A stretch of 64,000 nucleotides of DNA from Halomonas lysinitropha (GCF_902500215.1 NZ_CABVOU010000039.1:434001-498000); one strand, 5' to 3'; counted from the first letter of the stretch, positions 8,700-16,914 are shown. The notes: generated by a model from the letters alone, not told the origin. A program made the numbers and translations.

Positions 8700-9758
8700 C
8701 TAGATCGGCAGGGTCAGCTGCTGCCGCGCTTCCTCGGGCACCAGTCGAACGCCGACGCCGAGCAGGCGGACGGGGCGGCGGGCGCGGGCCCAGGCCTGTT
8801 CCAGCAGGCGGGTGTAGCTGTCGGCGTCGGGGGTGAGGCCGCGGCTTTCCAGGGTGGTGAGGCTGAAGTCGTCGAAGCGCACCTTGACGAAGAGTCCCGC
8901 CATCGGCGGGTGGCCGTGGCGCTCCAGGCGGCCCTGCAGCTTGTCGCAGAGCGGGGCGAGGGCGGCGCTGGCCGCCGCCAGATCGGGCAGGTCCTGGTCG
9001 AAGGTGGTCTCCACGCCGACCGACTTGCGCTCGCGCTCGATGCGCACCGGGCGGTCGTCGAGGCCGCGGGAGAGCTCATAGAGACGACGCCCGAACTTGC
9101 CGAAGTCGTCCAGCAGGCGCTCGATGGGCAGCGTGCGCAGCTCGGCACAGGTGCGGATGCCCATGGCGTCGAGCCTGGCGCCGGTGGCCGGCCCCACACC
9201 GTGCAGCTTCTTGACCGGCAGGTCGCGCACGAAGGCATCGACCTGTTCCGGCGGGATCACCGTCAGGCCGTCGGGTTTCTCCCAGTCGCTGGCGATCTTG
9301 GCCAGGAACTTCGAGGGCGCTGCGCCCACCGAGACGGTGATGCCGGTGCGCCGATAGCACTCTGCCTTTATCCACTCTGCCATCCAGGTGGCGCTGCCGC
9401 GGAAACCCTCGACCTCGGTGACGTCCAGGAAGGCCTCGTCCAGCGACAGCGGCTCCACCAGCGGCGTGAGTTCATGGAACACCGCCTGGATCTGGCGCGA
9501 TACCTCGCGATACTTCTCGAACTGCCCGCGCATCAGGGTGAGATGGGGGCAGAGGCGCAGGGCTCGCGCGGTGGGCATGGCGGAGTGGATGCCGAAGGTG
9601 CGCGCGGGGTAGTTGCAGGTGGCGATCACCCCGCGCTGCTCCCGCGAGCCGCCGATGGCCAGCGGGATGTCGCGCAGGGCAGGGTTGTCGCGCATCTCCA
9701 CCGCGGCGAAGAAGCAGTCGCAGTCGGCGTGGAGGATCTTGCGCACGCGCTCGGTCAT
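8700..9758 (-). CDS. dinB: DNA polymerase IV (Y-family translesion polymerase)
   Basis: A 352-residue DinB with the Y-family catalytic residues: ILHADCDCFFAAVE at the N terminus and SLDEAFLDVTE near residue 103, which carries the metal-binding D and E. The helix-hairpin-helix and little-finger regions are present, and a QQLTLPI tail fits a sliding-clamp binding peptide. It performs error-prone bypass synthesis on damaged DNA. It starts 24 bases after lexA in the same direction, so it is very probably part of a lexA-dinB SOS operon controlled by the LexA site upstream of lexA. Confidence 0.95.
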   Translation of the reverse strand: MTERVRKILHADCDCFFAAVEMRDNPALRDIPLAIGGSREQRGVIATCNYPARTFGIHSAMPTARALRLCPHLTLMRGQFEKYREVSRQIQAVFHELTPLVEPLSLDEAFLDVTEVEGFRGSATWMAEWIKAECYRRTGITVSVGAAPSKFLAKIASDWEKPDGLTVIPPEQVDAFVRDLPVKKLHGVGPATGARLDAMGIRTCAELRTLPIERLLDDFGKFGRRLYELSRGLDDRPVRIERERKSVGVETTFDQDLPDLAAASAALAPLCDKLQGRLERHGHPPMAGLFVKVRFDDFSLTTLESRGLTPDADSYTRLLEQAWARARRPVRLLGVGVRLVPEEARQQLTLPI

Positions 9759-9782
9759 GGGGCGAGGGGCGGCCAGCCTTGC

Positions 9783-10436
9783 TCAGAGGGCCTGGCCGCT
9801 GCCGCCGCGGATGACGCCGACGCCGATGCCCTCGATCTCCAGCGGGTCGTGGCGCAGGTCCACCTCGATGGGCGCGAAGTCGGGGTTCTCGGCCTCCAGG
9901 GTGACCACGTGACCCTGGCGATGGAAGCGCTTCACGGTGACCTCGTCCTCCAGGCGCGCCACCACGATCTGGCCGTCGCGGATGCGCTCGGTGCGGTGCA
10001 CCGCCAGCAGGTCACCCTCGAGGATGCCGGCATCCTTCATGGAGAGACCGCGCACCCGCAGCAGGTAGTCGGCCCGGGGGGTGAAGTACTCCGGCGGCAG
10101 GGGGCAGTAGCGGTCGATATGCTCGGCGGCCAGTATCGGGCTCCCGGCGGCCACCTCGCCGATGATCGGCAGGCCCTGGGCCGGCTCTTCCAGCCCCTCC
10201 TCGTTGGCGGCCTCCGGCTCCTGGATCGGCAGGCGGATGCCCCGGGAGGTGCCGCGGATCACCTTGATCGCCCCCTTGCGCTCCAGGGCGCGCAGATGCT
10301 CCTCGGCGGCATTGGGCGACTTGAACCCCAGCGCCCGAGAGATCTCCGCTCGGGTTGGAGGGTAGCCCAGGTCGTTCATGGTCTTGACGATGAAGTCGTA
10401 TACGTTCTGCTGCCGGGCCGTGAGAGAGCGACTCAT
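9783..10436 (-). CDS. lexA: LexA SOS repressor / self-cleaving protease
   Basis: A 217-residue LexA. An N-terminal winged helix-turn-helix ([17 protein letters not shown]..., residues 1-70) is followed by a hinge with the Ala97-Gly98 cleavage site (GEVAAG) and the S24 peptidase dyad Ser132 (RGLSM) and Lys169 (EVTVKR). It represses SOS genes and cleaves itself when stimulated by RecA filaments. The frame stays open far upstream, but homology begins at this ATG, and the LexA site and promoter lie just before it. It is divergent from psrA and upstream of dinB. Confidence 0.97.
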   Translation of the reverse strand: MSRSLTARQQNVYDFIVKTMNDLGYPPTRAEISRALGFKSPNAAEEHLRALERKGAIKVIRGTSRGIRLPIQEPEAANEEGLEEPAQGLPIIGEVAAGSPILAAEHIDRYCPLPPEYFTPRADYLLRVRGLSMKDAGILEGDLLAVHRTERIRDGQIVVARLEDEVTVKRFHRQGHVVTLEAENPDFAPIEVDLRHDPLEIEGIGVGVIRGGSGQAL

Positions 10437-10486
10437 GGGGCCTCCAGGGTCGGTAACCAGGGAGTGGCGGTTGCCTCGCCACCTGT

Positions 10487-10502
10487 CTGGCCAAGTATAC
10501 AG
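10487..10502 (-). promoter_or_regulatory. LexA operator (SOS box) of lexA-dinB overlapping the -10 element
   Basis: Read on the minus strand the 16 bases are CTGTATACTTGGCCAG, which fits the CTG-N10-CAG consensus of gammaproteobacterial LexA sites. A good -10 element (TATACT) lies inside it, about 50 bases before the lexA start. LexA binding here would block RNA polymerase, giving autoregulation of lexA and SOS control of dinB. Confidence 0.7.
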
Positions 10503-10584
10503 CATGTCTTTCTGTCCAGTAAAAGCGAGAAGCGCCGAGCGGTGCAGCTTTGCAGGAACGGTCGTTTTGTGGGTTTGGTGTTTT

Positions 10585-10650
10585 GTAGGAGCGATGCTCG
10601 CATCGCGATAGGCGGATAGCAGGAATCGCCGTGCAAGCACGGCTCCTACA
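10585..10650. repeat. REP pair (BIME) between lexA and psrA
   Basis: One inverted pair of GTAG-type REPs (GTAGGAGCGATGCTCGCATC and GCCGTGCAAGCACGGCTCC). It occupies part of the 348-base lexA/psrA divergent region, which otherwise holds the two promoters. Confidence 0.8.
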
Positions 10651-10708
10651 GAGACCTGGTCCTCGGCTGCTTTTTGCTCCCGTTTCAAACACCCATCATC
10701 CTCCTGTC

Positions 10709-10737
10709 TTGAGCCACGCCCTTGGCTGTCATACACT
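10709..10737 (+). promoter_or_regulatory. Candidate sigma-70 promoter of psrA
   Basis: TTGAGC and TACACT are separated by 17 bases. Transcription would start near 10744, just upstream of the PsrA box. Confidence 0.45.
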
Positions 10738-10748
10738 TTCATGGCTTT

Positions 10749-10762
10749 CAAACTGCCGTTTC
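10749..10762 (+). promoter_or_regulatory. PsrA operator upstream of psrA
   Basis: CAAACTGCCGTTTC matches the described PsrA consensus (G/C)AAAC-N2-4-GTTT(G/C). It sits between the probable transcription start and the chosen psrA ATG, a position expected for autorepression relieved by long-chain fatty acids. Confidence 0.7.
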
Positions 10763-10784
10763 CAATCAGATGGAGCCGCTTCTC

Positions 10785-11453
10785 ATGGCCCAGCAGCCCG
10801 ACACCGTCACGCGCATCCTGGATACCGCCGAGGTGCTGTTCGCCGAACGCGGCTTCGCCGAGACCTCGCTGCGCAATATCACCAGCAAGGCCAGGGTCAA
10901 CCTGGCGGCGGTCAACTACCATTTCGGCTCCAAGAAGTCGCTGATCCAGGCGGTGTTCGCGCGCTATCTCGACCCCTTTACCGTGCGCTTCCACGCGGCG
11001 CTCGATGAGCTCGAGGCGCGCCACGAGGGCGACGACATCCCCCTGGAAGAGCTGCTGGAAACCATGGCGCGCAGCGTGCTCGAGGTGCCGGCGGAGCGCC
11101 ACAGCCTGAAGGTGTTCATGCGCCTGCTGGGGCTCGCCTACAGCCAGGCCCAGGGGCACCTGCGGCGCTACATCCAGGAGGAGTACGGTAGCGTCTTCAC
11201 CCGTTTCACCGAGCTGGTGCGCCGGGCCACGCCGGAGCTGCCCGACGCCGAACGCTTCTGGCGGCTGCACTTCATGCTGGGCACGGTGATCTTCACGCTC
11301 TCCGGCCTGGATGCCCTGCGCGATATCGCCGAGAAGGACTACGGCGAGCACGTCAGCGTGCGCGACCTGGTGCGCCGCCTGCGCCCGGTGGTGGTGGCGG
11401 CCATGAACGCGCCCTTGCCCGAGCCCCTTCCGGCACAGCGCGAGGCGGGCTGA
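10785..11453 (+). CDS. psrA: TetR-family fatty-acid-responsive regulator PsrA
   Basis: A 222-residue TetR-type repressor. The N-terminal helix-turn-helix region (residues ~5-55: [20 protein letters not shown], then [20 protein letters not shown]) is nearly the same as that of Pseudomonas PsrA, and the divergent placement next to lexA is the Pseudomonas arrangement. PsrA binds long-chain fatty acids and controls beta-oxidation genes and stress sigma-factor expression. I chose the third in-frame ATG because it starts the conserved region and because the operator CAAAC-N4-GTTTC lies just before it; the earlier starts would place the operator inside the gene. Confidence 0.9.
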   Translation: MAQQPDTVTRILDTAEVLFAERGFAETSLRNITSKARVNLAAVNYHFGSKKSLIQAVFARYLDPFTVRFHAALDELEARHEGDDIPLEELLETMARSVLEVPAERHSLKVFMRLLGLAYSQAQGHLRRYIQEEYGSVFTRFTELVRRATPELPDAERFWRLHFMLGTVIFTLSGLDALRDIAEKDYGEHVSVRDLVRRLRPVVVAAMNAPLPEPLPAQREAG

Positions 11454-11971
11454 TGCGCCCGCCCGTGCTCACCGAGCTGCCGCCGACGGAAGGCGTGTGG
11501 CTGGAGATCGACACCGCCGCCCAGCGGCTGACGGTGTGGCAGGGGCGGGAGATCGACTGGCAGTGTGTGGTTTCCACGGGCGCCAACGGCACCGGGGAGG
11601 AGGAGGGCAGCGGCGCCACGCCGCTGGGCTGGCACCAGGTGCGCGCCGCCATCGGCGCGGGCAATTCGCCGGGCACCGTCTACCGCGGCCGTCGGCCCAC
11701 CGGCGAGGTCTACAGCGAGGCCCTGGCCGCCGAGCACCCGGGTCGCGACTGGATCCTCACGCGCATCCTGTGGCTCAGCGGCCTGGAGCCCGGCCGCAAC
11801 CGCGGTGGCAGCGTCGATTCCCAGCGCCGTTATATCTACCTGCACGGCACCCCACCGAGCGAGCCCATGGGCGTTGCCCGCTCCCACGGCTGCATTCGCC
11901 TGCGCGACGCCGATCTGCTGGCGCTGTTCGAGATCGCCGTGCCGGGCACCCCGGTCTGGCTGCATGACTGA
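11453..11971 (+). CDS. L,D-transpeptidase (YkuD domain)
   Basis: A 172-residue YkuD-domain protein with the catalytic motif HGTP...SHGCIRL (Cys and His of the active site, residues ~127-151). The family cross-links peptidoglycan or attaches proteins to it through L,D bonds. Its ATG overlaps the psrA stop by one base, so the two are cotranscribed. No signal peptide or membrane anchor is visible, as in other short ErfK/YbiS/YcfS/YnhG-type homologues annotated as cytoplasmic, so export is unexplained. The last codons of the gene are duplicated 673 bases downstream. Confidence 0.85.
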   Translation: MRPPVLTELPPTEGVWLEIDTAAQRLTVWQGREIDWQCVVSTGANGTGEEEGSGATPLGWHQVRAAIGAGNSPGTVYRGRRPTGEVYSEALAAEHPGRDWILTRILWLSGLEPGRNRGGSVDSQRRYIYLHGTPPSEPMGVARSHGCIRLRDADLLALFEIAVPGTPVWLHD

Positions 11972-12002
11972 CGATGTGAGAGCAGGGTCTTGTGGGAGCC
12001 GT
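11942..12002. repeat. 61-bp direct repeat, copy 1 (3' end of the L,D-transpeptidase gene)
   Basis: These bases cover the last ten codons and stop of the L,D-transpeptidase gene plus the start of a REP-like sequence. They recur, with about eight differences, at 12615-12675. The two copies bracket the DUF4258/DUF2283 gene pair. Confidence 0.75.
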
Positions 12003-12072
12003 CGGTTCGACGCTTCGACTCGCACGGCGAATGGGGGAAGGCACAGATCGCGCTGCAAGCAGTGCTCCCACA
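11993..12072. repeat. Degenerate REP sequences after the L,D-transpeptidase gene
   Basis: TGTGGGAGCC and GTGCTCCCACA half-sites with decayed stems. The 173-base gap up to the DUF2283 gene holds no gene. It ends in two copies of the heptamer GCTCGGC that abut the DUF2283 stop codon. Confidence 0.55.
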
Positions 12073-12144
12073 AGGAATCAGGCACCTATTCTGGGAGCAG
12101 TTGTGGGAGCGGCGATTCACACAAAGCGCTCGGCGCTCGGCGCC

Positions 12145-12336
12145 TTATGCCGCCTCGCTCTTGAGCAGTGGCCAGGCACCCTGTTTCGATGCTTCCAGGA
12201 TCACCACCTCGACGATGGTGCCGTCCTCTGCATAGCTGATATGCGTATTCCAGTCCTGTGAGCGTTCACGAACGATCGGCTTGTCTGCAAGGTGCAGTAC
12301 CAGGATGTCATCCGCCTCATCGTAGGTGGTGCGCAT
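12145..12336 (-). CDS. DUF2283 family small protein
   Basis: A 63-residue protein starting MRTTYDEADDILVLHL, the signature opening of DUF2283. It has a good GGGAGGA ribosome site 7 bases before the ATG; a start five codons earlier lacks one. It follows the DUF4258 gene by two bases in the same direction. The two families are often found as neighbours and the pair has the size and layout of a toxin-antitoxin module, with this acidic protein as the presumptive antitoxin. No function is established from the sequence. Confidence 0.75.
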   Translation of the reverse strand: MRTTYDEADDILVLHLADKPIVRERSQDWNTHISYAEDGTIVEVVILEASKQGAWPLLKSEAA

Positions 12337-12338
12337 GA

Positions 12339-12593
12339 TCAGTCCTCCCATTGGAAATGATGCATCACTGTCTTGACGACCAGATTATCTTCCAGGATCA
12401 CGGCTGCACAGACCAGATTGTCCGCTCGGCCCGGCATCTTCTTGGCGATCCATAGTCTGGCATCATCTTTTTGGCGCGTAGCGCCGGTTTCGAGCAGGTC
12501 GTGCAATTCACACTCGTTGATGCACCTTTCTGCCATACGTTCACGGGCATGACGGGTAATATGTACGTTCAAGTCAAATCTTTGGCAGTACAT
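12339..12593 (-). CDS. DUF4258 family small protein, candidate toxin
   Basis: An 84-residue basic protein with the DUF4258 core HITRHARERMAERCI near residues 11-25 and a C-terminal VVKTVMHHFQW strand. The fold is thought to be RelE-like small-toxin-like, but no catalytic residues can be assigned with certainty. It is the first gene of the two-gene unit with DUF2283. The local sequence is less GC-rich than the flanks, which together with the bracketing direct repeat suggests acquisition. Confidence 0.72.
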   Translation of the reverse strand: MYCQRFDLNVHITRHARERMAERCINECELHDLLETGATRQKDDARLWIAKKMPGRADNLVCAAVILEDNLVVKTVMHHFQWED

Positions 12594-12614
12594 GAATTAT
12601 CTCGGATCATCCAA

Positions 12615-12675
12615 CCGGGCACACCGGTCTGGCTAGATGACTGACGATGTGAAAGCAGAGTTTCGTGGGAGCCGT
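12615..12675. repeat. 61-bp direct repeat, copy 2 (decayed 3' end of the L,D-transpeptidase gene)
   Basis: A second, non-coding copy of the end of the L,D-transpeptidase gene and its downstream sequence. An early TAG interrupts the former reading frame. With copy 1 it encloses about 610 bases carrying the DUF4258/DUF2283 pair. Confidence 0.75.
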
Positions 12676-12731
12676 GCTTGCACGGCGAAAGGCGGAGGGC
12701 AAAAATCGCCGTGCAAGCACAGCTCCCACAA
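12665..12731. repeat. REP pair (BIME)
   Basis: Inverted REPs GTGGGAGCCGTGCTTGCACG and GCCGTGCAAGCACAGCTCC, a variant of the family seen around the RAYT gene. They lie between the DUF4258 gene and pilC, in a 287-base gap with no gene. Confidence 0.8.
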
Positions 12732-12801
12732 AACCCTCATTGCGCTGCAAGGCGAAGCGTCGAACAAACAGCTCCCACATTACGGCCGGTGCCATCATCC
12801 T

Positions 12802-12882
12802 GCTCGGCGCTCGGCGCTCGGCGCTCGGCGCTCGGCGCTCGGCGCTCGGCGCTCGGCGCTCGGCGCTCGGCGCTCGGCGCTT
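12802..12882. repeat. Heptanucleotide tandem repeat (GCTCGGC)n, about 11 copies, next to the pilC stop
   Basis: A perfect 7-bp tandem array of about 79 bases that ends directly at the pilC stop codon. Read from pilC it is TAA followed by (GCGCCGA)n. Two further copies of the same heptamer abut the DUF2283 stop at 12126-12144. Tracts of this kind are prone to slippage, and each unit can pair with itself, so it may act at the RNA 3' end. Confidence 0.9.
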
Positions 12883-14116
12883 ACCCGATCACGCTGCCCA
12901 GTTCGAAGATCGGCAGGTACATCGAGATCACCAGGCCGCCGACCAGCACGCCCAGCACCACGATGATGAAGGGCTCGAGCAGCGAGGTGAGGGTATCCAC
13001 CTTGTTGTCGACCTCCTCCTCGTAGTAGTCCGCTACCCGGTTGAGCATGGCGTCCAGCGAGCCGGCCTCCTCGCCGATGCCCACCATCTGCACCGCCAGC
13101 GCCGGGAACTGCTCGGTGAGGCGCATGGCGAAGTTGAGCTGCTGGCCGGTGGACACGTCCTCGCGGATCTGGGCGATGGCACGCTCGTACACCATGTTGC
13201 CCGCCGCACCCTCGGCGGTATTCAGGGCTTCCACCAGCGGCACGCCGGCACCGAAGGTAGTGGCCAGGGTGCGCGAATAGCGCGCCACCGAGGACTTGTC
13301 GAGGATGTCGCCGATCACCGGGATGCGCAGCGAGAGCGCATGCATGCGGTAGCGAAAGGCGTCGGACTTCTTCATGCCGGCGCGCAGCAGGAAGATGAAT
13401 GCCGCCAGGCCCAGCACCCCCCACCACCAGTACTGCTGGGCGAACTCGGAGAGCGCGATGGTGACGCGGGTCGGCGCGGGCAGCTCGGCGCCGAAGCCCT
13501 GGAAGAGGCTCTCGAACTGCGGCACCACCTTGATCAGCAGTAGGGCGGTAACGCCGATGCCCACGGCGATCACCGCCGCCGGGTACCATAGCGCCTTCTT
13601 GACGCGGCCCTTGAGCGATTCGATCTTCTCCTTGTAGGTCGCCACCCGCTCGAGCATGGTATCCAGCGAGCCGGACTGCTCCCCGGCCTCCACCAGGTTG
13701 GCGAACAGCCGGTCGAAGTGCTGGGGATGCTGCTTGAGCGCCTCGGAGAAGCTGGCGCCGGCCGCCACCTCGTTCATCAACTCCTGCACCATGGCGCTCA
13801 TCGCCGGCTTCTTGAGACTCTCCGCCACCACCTGGAAGGCCTGCAGCACCGGCACGCCGGCGCGAATCATGGTCGCCATCTGGCGGGCGAAGAGCATGAT
13901 GTCCTTGGGCTTGATCTTGCCCATGCCGCCGCCGAACCCGCCCTTGCGGCGGATCTGCTTGACCACGACGTTCTGGCCGGAGAGCACCTTCTCCACTTCG
14001 GACTTCTTGGGCGCGATGATCTCGCCCCCCACCTTGCGCCCACTGGGGCCCTTGCCCGTCCAGCGCCAGCGGTAGAGCTTGGTCTTCTGTGCCTTGCGCA
14101 TGGATCTTGTTGCCAT
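12881..14116 (-). CDS. pilC: Type IV pilus inner-membrane platform protein PilC
   Basis: A 411-residue GspF/PilC-family protein with two T2SSF cytoplasmic domains and three transmembrane helices (near residues 170-190, 220-245 and 375-400). Typical motifs include MLFARQMATMIRAGVPVLQA and PALAVQMVGIGEEAGSLDAM. It is the platform protein that couples the PilB motor to pilin assembly. The ATG chosen (MATRSMRKAQKTK...) matches the family start; an upstream in-frame ATG adds 17 unlikely residues. It follows pilB after a REP-bearing gap. No pilD gene follows. Confidence 0.93.
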   Translation of the reverse strand: MATRSMRKAQKTKLYRWRWTGKGPSGRKVGGEIIAPKKSEVEKVLSGQNVVVKQIRRKGGFGGGMGKIKPKDIMLFARQMATMIRAGVPVLQAFQVVAESLKKPAMSAMVQELMNEVAAGASFSEALKQHPQHFDRLFANLVEAGEQSGSLDTMLERVATYKEKIESLKGRVKKALWYPAAVIAVGIGVTALLLIKVVPQFESLFQGFGAELPAPTRVTIALSEFAQQYWWWGVLGLAAFIFLLRAGMKKSDAFRYRMHALSLRIPVIGDILDKSSVARYSRTLATTFGAGVPLVEALNTAEGAAGNMVYERAIAQIREDVSTGQQLNFAMRLTEQFPALAVQMVGIGEEAGSLDAMLNRVADYYEEEVDNKVDTLTSLLEPFIIVVLGVLVGGLVISMYLPIFELGSVIG

Positions 14117-14191
14117 GGTCGTCGTCCCTGTCCCTGCGTTTATTTGTGGGAGCTGTCGAACCGACAACTCCTATTATTTGCTCAGGCTCCC

Positions 14192-14259
14192 TGTAGGAGC
14201 GGTGCTCGCACCGCGAAAAGCGGAGAGCAAAAAATCGCCGTGCAAGCACAGCTCCCACA
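14192..14259. repeat. REP pair (BIME) between pilB and pilC
   Basis: Inverted REPs GTAGGAGCGGTGCTCGCACC and GCCGTGCAAGCACAGCTCC inside the 173-base pilB-pilC gap. The hairpin they form in the message may limit read-through or protect the pilB 3' end. Confidence 0.8.
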
Positions 14260-14289
14260 ACAGCCCGCTTCTACAACGTTGGCTGCTTG

Positions 14290-16086
14290 TTAGTCCTTCG
14301 TCACCCGGTTGACCTCGGCCAGGCTGGTCAGCCCCTGCATCACCTTGAGTAGCCCGCTGCGGCGCAGGTCCGGGTGGCCCTCCTGGCGCGCCTGGGTGTC
14401 GAAGTCGCGGGAGTTGCCCTCGGTCATGATCAGATGGCTCATGTCGTCGCTGATCGGCACCACCTCGTAGATGCCCACCCGCCCCTTGAAGCCCTGGGTA
14501 CACTTCTTGCAGCCCACCGGCTCATAGATGGTGGCATTGGCCACTTCGTCCTCGGTGAAGCCCTGCTGGCGCAGTACCTCGTGGGGGATGTCCGCGGGCT
14601 GCTTGCACTGCTTGCACAGCCGCCGCGCCAGGCGCTGGGCGATGATCAGGCTCACCGAGCTGGCGATATTGAACGGCGCCACCCCCATGTTGGCCAGGCG
14701 GGTCAGCGTTTCCGCCGCCGAGTTGGTGTGCACGGTGCTGAGCACCAGGTGGCCGGTCTGGGAGGCCTTGACGGCGATCTCGGCGGTCTCCAGGTCGCGG
14801 ATCTCGCCGACCATCACCACGTCCGGGTCCTGGCGCAGGAAGGCGCGCAGGGCGCTGGCGAAGGTCAGGCCGATCTTGGGCAGCACGTTCACCTGGTTGA
14901 CCCCCGGCACCTTGATCTCCACCGGATCCTCGGCGGTGCAGATGTTGCGCTCCACCTCGTTGAGGATATTGATGCCGGTGTAGAGGGTCACCGTCTTGCC
15001 GCTGCCGGTGGGGCCGGTGACGAGGATCATGCCCTGGGGGTCGTCGAGCACGGCCTCGTACATGGCGCGCTGCTCGGGCGTGAAGCCCAGCTGCTCGATG
15101 CCCATCTGCGCCGAGCCGGGGTCGAGGATACGCAGCACCACCTTCTCGCCGTACACCGTGGGCAGCGAGTTGACGCGGAAGTCGATGGAGCGGGTGGTGG
15201 AGAGCTTGAGCTTGATGGCGCCATCCTGGGGCAGGCGGCGCTCCGAGATATCCAGCCGCGACATCACCTTGAGGCGCGCCGAGATACGTGAGCGCATGGC
15301 AAAGGGCGGATGGGCGACGTCGTGGAGGATGCCGTCGATGCGAAAGCGCACCCGGTAGCTGGTCTCGTAGGGCTCGAAGTGGATGTCCGAGGCGCCGCGA
15401 TGGATGGCATCCAGCAGGATCTTGTTGACGAACTTGACGATGGGGGCGTCGTCGCCGGCCGCGGCCACCGCCGCCTGCTCGTCGCTGGCATCGACCACGC
15501 CCTCGTCGTAGGCCAGCTGGCCCACGGCGTCGTTCACGTCGCCCAGGGCATCGAGCATGCTCTTCTCGGTGTTGGCCAGGTAGCTCTCCAGCACCGGGCC
15601 GAGCTGGTCCACGGGGGCGAGAATGCCCTCCGGCGTCAGGCCGGTGGCGAACTGCAGTTCGTCGAGCAGGGCCAGGGTGGAGGGATAGGGCACGGCCACG
15701 GTGAGCTGGTGGCCGTGGCGCACCAGTGGCAGCACCCCCAGCCGGCGCAGGATCTTGTCGGGGTATTCCTTGGCCGGCGGCAGGCTTTCCAGGCGGATGG
15801 CGTCCAGGTCGATCATCGGCAGGCCGTACTCCCAGGCCGCCGTCAGGGTGGCCTGGCGGGCCGGCACCATGCCCGCCTCGATCAGGTGCTGCAGCAGCGA
15901 CACCTCTCCCTCGCGGGCTTCCGACTCGGCCCGCGCGGCGGCGGCCTCGCTCAGCCGGCCATCGCTGACCAGGCGCCGCGCCAGGCCGCGCAGCCCGTTG
16001 CGATGGGTGGCGCCATGCAGCGCCGTGGGCGCAGGCTCCGCTGGCGCCGGCGGCTTCTCGGAAGAGGGGGGACGATAGTCGTTCAT
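14290..16086 (-). CDS. pilB: Type IV pilus extension ATPase PilB
   Basis: A 598-residue GspE/PilB ATPase, slightly longer than usual because of a proline-rich N-terminal extension (residues 1-22). It has N-terminal T2SSE_N domains, Walker A GPTGSGKT at 358-365, Asp-box and His-box segments (TAEDPVEIKVPGVNQVNV, SALRAFLRQDPDVVMVGEIR) and a CxxC...CxxC zinc motif (CKQCKQP ... CKKCTQ). It powers pilus extension at the inner membrane with PilC. It is divergent from pilA. Confidence 0.96.
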   Translation of the reverse strand: MNDYRPPSSEKPPAPAEPAPTALHGATHRNGLRGLARRLVSDGRLSEAAAARAESEAREGEVSLLQHLIEAGMVPARQATLTAAWEYGLPMIDLDAIRLESLPPAKEYPDKILRRLGVLPLVRHGHQLTVAVPYPSTLALLDELQFATGLTPEGILAPVDQLGPVLESYLANTEKSMLDALGDVNDAVGQLAYDEGVVDASDEQAAVAAAGDDAPIVKFVNKILLDAIHRGASDIHFEPYETSYRVRFRIDGILHDVAHPPFAMRSRISARLKVMSRLDISERRLPQDGAIKLKLSTTRSIDFRVNSLPTVYGEKVVLRILDPGSAQMGIEQLGFTPEQRAMYEAVLDDPQGMILVTGPTGSGKTVTLYTGINILNEVERNICTAEDPVEIKVPGVNQVNVLPKIGLTFASALRAFLRQDPDVVMVGEIRDLETAEIAVKASQTGHLVLSTVHTNSAAETLTRLANMGVAPFNIASSVSLIIAQRLARRLCKQCKQPADIPHEVLRQQGFTEDEVANATIYEPVGCKKCTQGFKGRVGIYEVVPISDDMSHLIMTEGNSRDFDTQARQEGHPDLRRSGLLKVMQGLTSLAEVNRVTKD

Positions 16087-16440
16087 GGCGCCTCATGACG
16101 TAGCAGCAGTTCAACAGCTCCGCTGATTCTAGCCTTTCAGGCCACCCGCCGCCCAGTGCCAGGCCACGGCCTTTCAACCCTTTGCCTGCCCGCAGGCCGC
16201 CCCCTCAGCGTGAAAAGGCGCTGTTGGCGCCCTCGCCGGAGGCAGGGCGTTGAGAATATCGCTTGCAGCGTTGCGAAGCGTAAATTAATGTAAGCGTAGG
16301 GTTGGCCCGCGGCGGGTGTCGACCCGGCGAAAGGGAACAGGAAAGACTTACAGAACCGGTGGCAGCCGCCACCCGACGTGATACCACACCGGCCACACGC
16401 AACCCAGAGCAGACGGCCAGCGGCAACCAGCAAGGGGTAC
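16087..16440. other. pilB/pilA divergent intergenic region
   Basis: A 354-base regulatory gap with no gene. I looked for a sigma-54 site (GG-N10-GC, TGGCAC-N5-TTGCA), as drives pilA in Pseudomonas, and found no convincing match. A/T-rich stretches near 16260-16300 may hold the pilA promoter. A usable AAGGGG ribosome site precedes the pilA ATG. Confidence 0.5.
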
Positions 16441-16893
16441 ATGACCATGAAGAAGCAAGGCATGCAGAAATATATCAAGACCGGTCAGGGCGGCTTTACC
16501 CTGATCGAGCTGCTGATCGTGGTGGCGATCATCGGCATCCTGGCGGCCATCGCGATTCCGCGCTATCAGGATTATGTGCTCAGGTCTGAGGTATCGTCTG
16601 CTCTCTCCTCCATTCGGGGTGGACAGACGACTTTTGATTCCAATCTTTATACGGGAGACTCTCTTGGTTCGCCTGAGGATATTGGACTGAGCGCATCCAA
16701 TACTTACGGTACCATCTCTGTAGATGATACCTCAGATACGATCACTTTCACCTTTGATCAGAGTGGTGCTGTTTCTCGCGAGTATCCTGATTCTACACTA
16801 GTCTTGTCTAGGGATGCCTCTGGTGCTTGGACTTGTGCCCCCGGTGGTTCTAATACTATTCCGGATGATTATCTACCGCAATATTGCAAATAA
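16441..16893 (+). CDS. pilA: Type IV major pilin PilA
   Basis: A 150-residue prepilin. A leader of about 18 residues ends in GG, followed by [20 protein letters not shown], the PilD cleavage/methylation site with Glu5 and the N-terminal helix. The C-terminal pair of cysteines (WTC...YCK) frames the D-region disulfide loop. The part after codon ~45 is visibly A/T-richer than its neighbours, as expected for a diversifying or recombined pilin. The next gene is a PglL-like ligase in the opposite direction, so the pilin may be O-glycosylated. Confidence 0.94.
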   Translation: MTMKKQGMQKYIKTGQGGFTLIELLIVVAIIGILAAIAIPRYQDYVLRSEVSSALSSIRGGQTTFDSNLYTGDSLGSPEDIGLSASNTYGTISVDDTSDTITFTFDQSGAVSREYPDSTLVLSRDASGAWTCAPGGSNTIPDDYLPQYCK

Positions 16894-16914
16894 TAACTTG
16901 GTTAAGTAATATAG

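Noticed and set aside
8302..8703. Open frame of 133 codons encoding a repeated peptide (LAPRKxESxxxPCQHGS units)
   Set aside because: It is the REP array itself. The 84-bp period is divisible by three, so frames stay open on both strands; there is no ribosome site or non-repeat sequence.
10437..11351. Long N-terminal extension of lexA through the psrA region on the minus strand
   Set aside because: The frame is antisense to psrA and crosses the lexA promoter and LexA site. LexA homology starts at the ATG at 10436.
12665..13543. 292-codon open frame through the heptamer tract and antisense to pilC
   Set aside because: Low-complexity translation, no family resemblance, and overlap with the well-supported pilC on the other strand.
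16200..16440. Sigma-54 promoter for pilA
   Set aside because: No TGGC-N8-TTGC arrangement with correct GG/GC spacing was found upstream of pilA.
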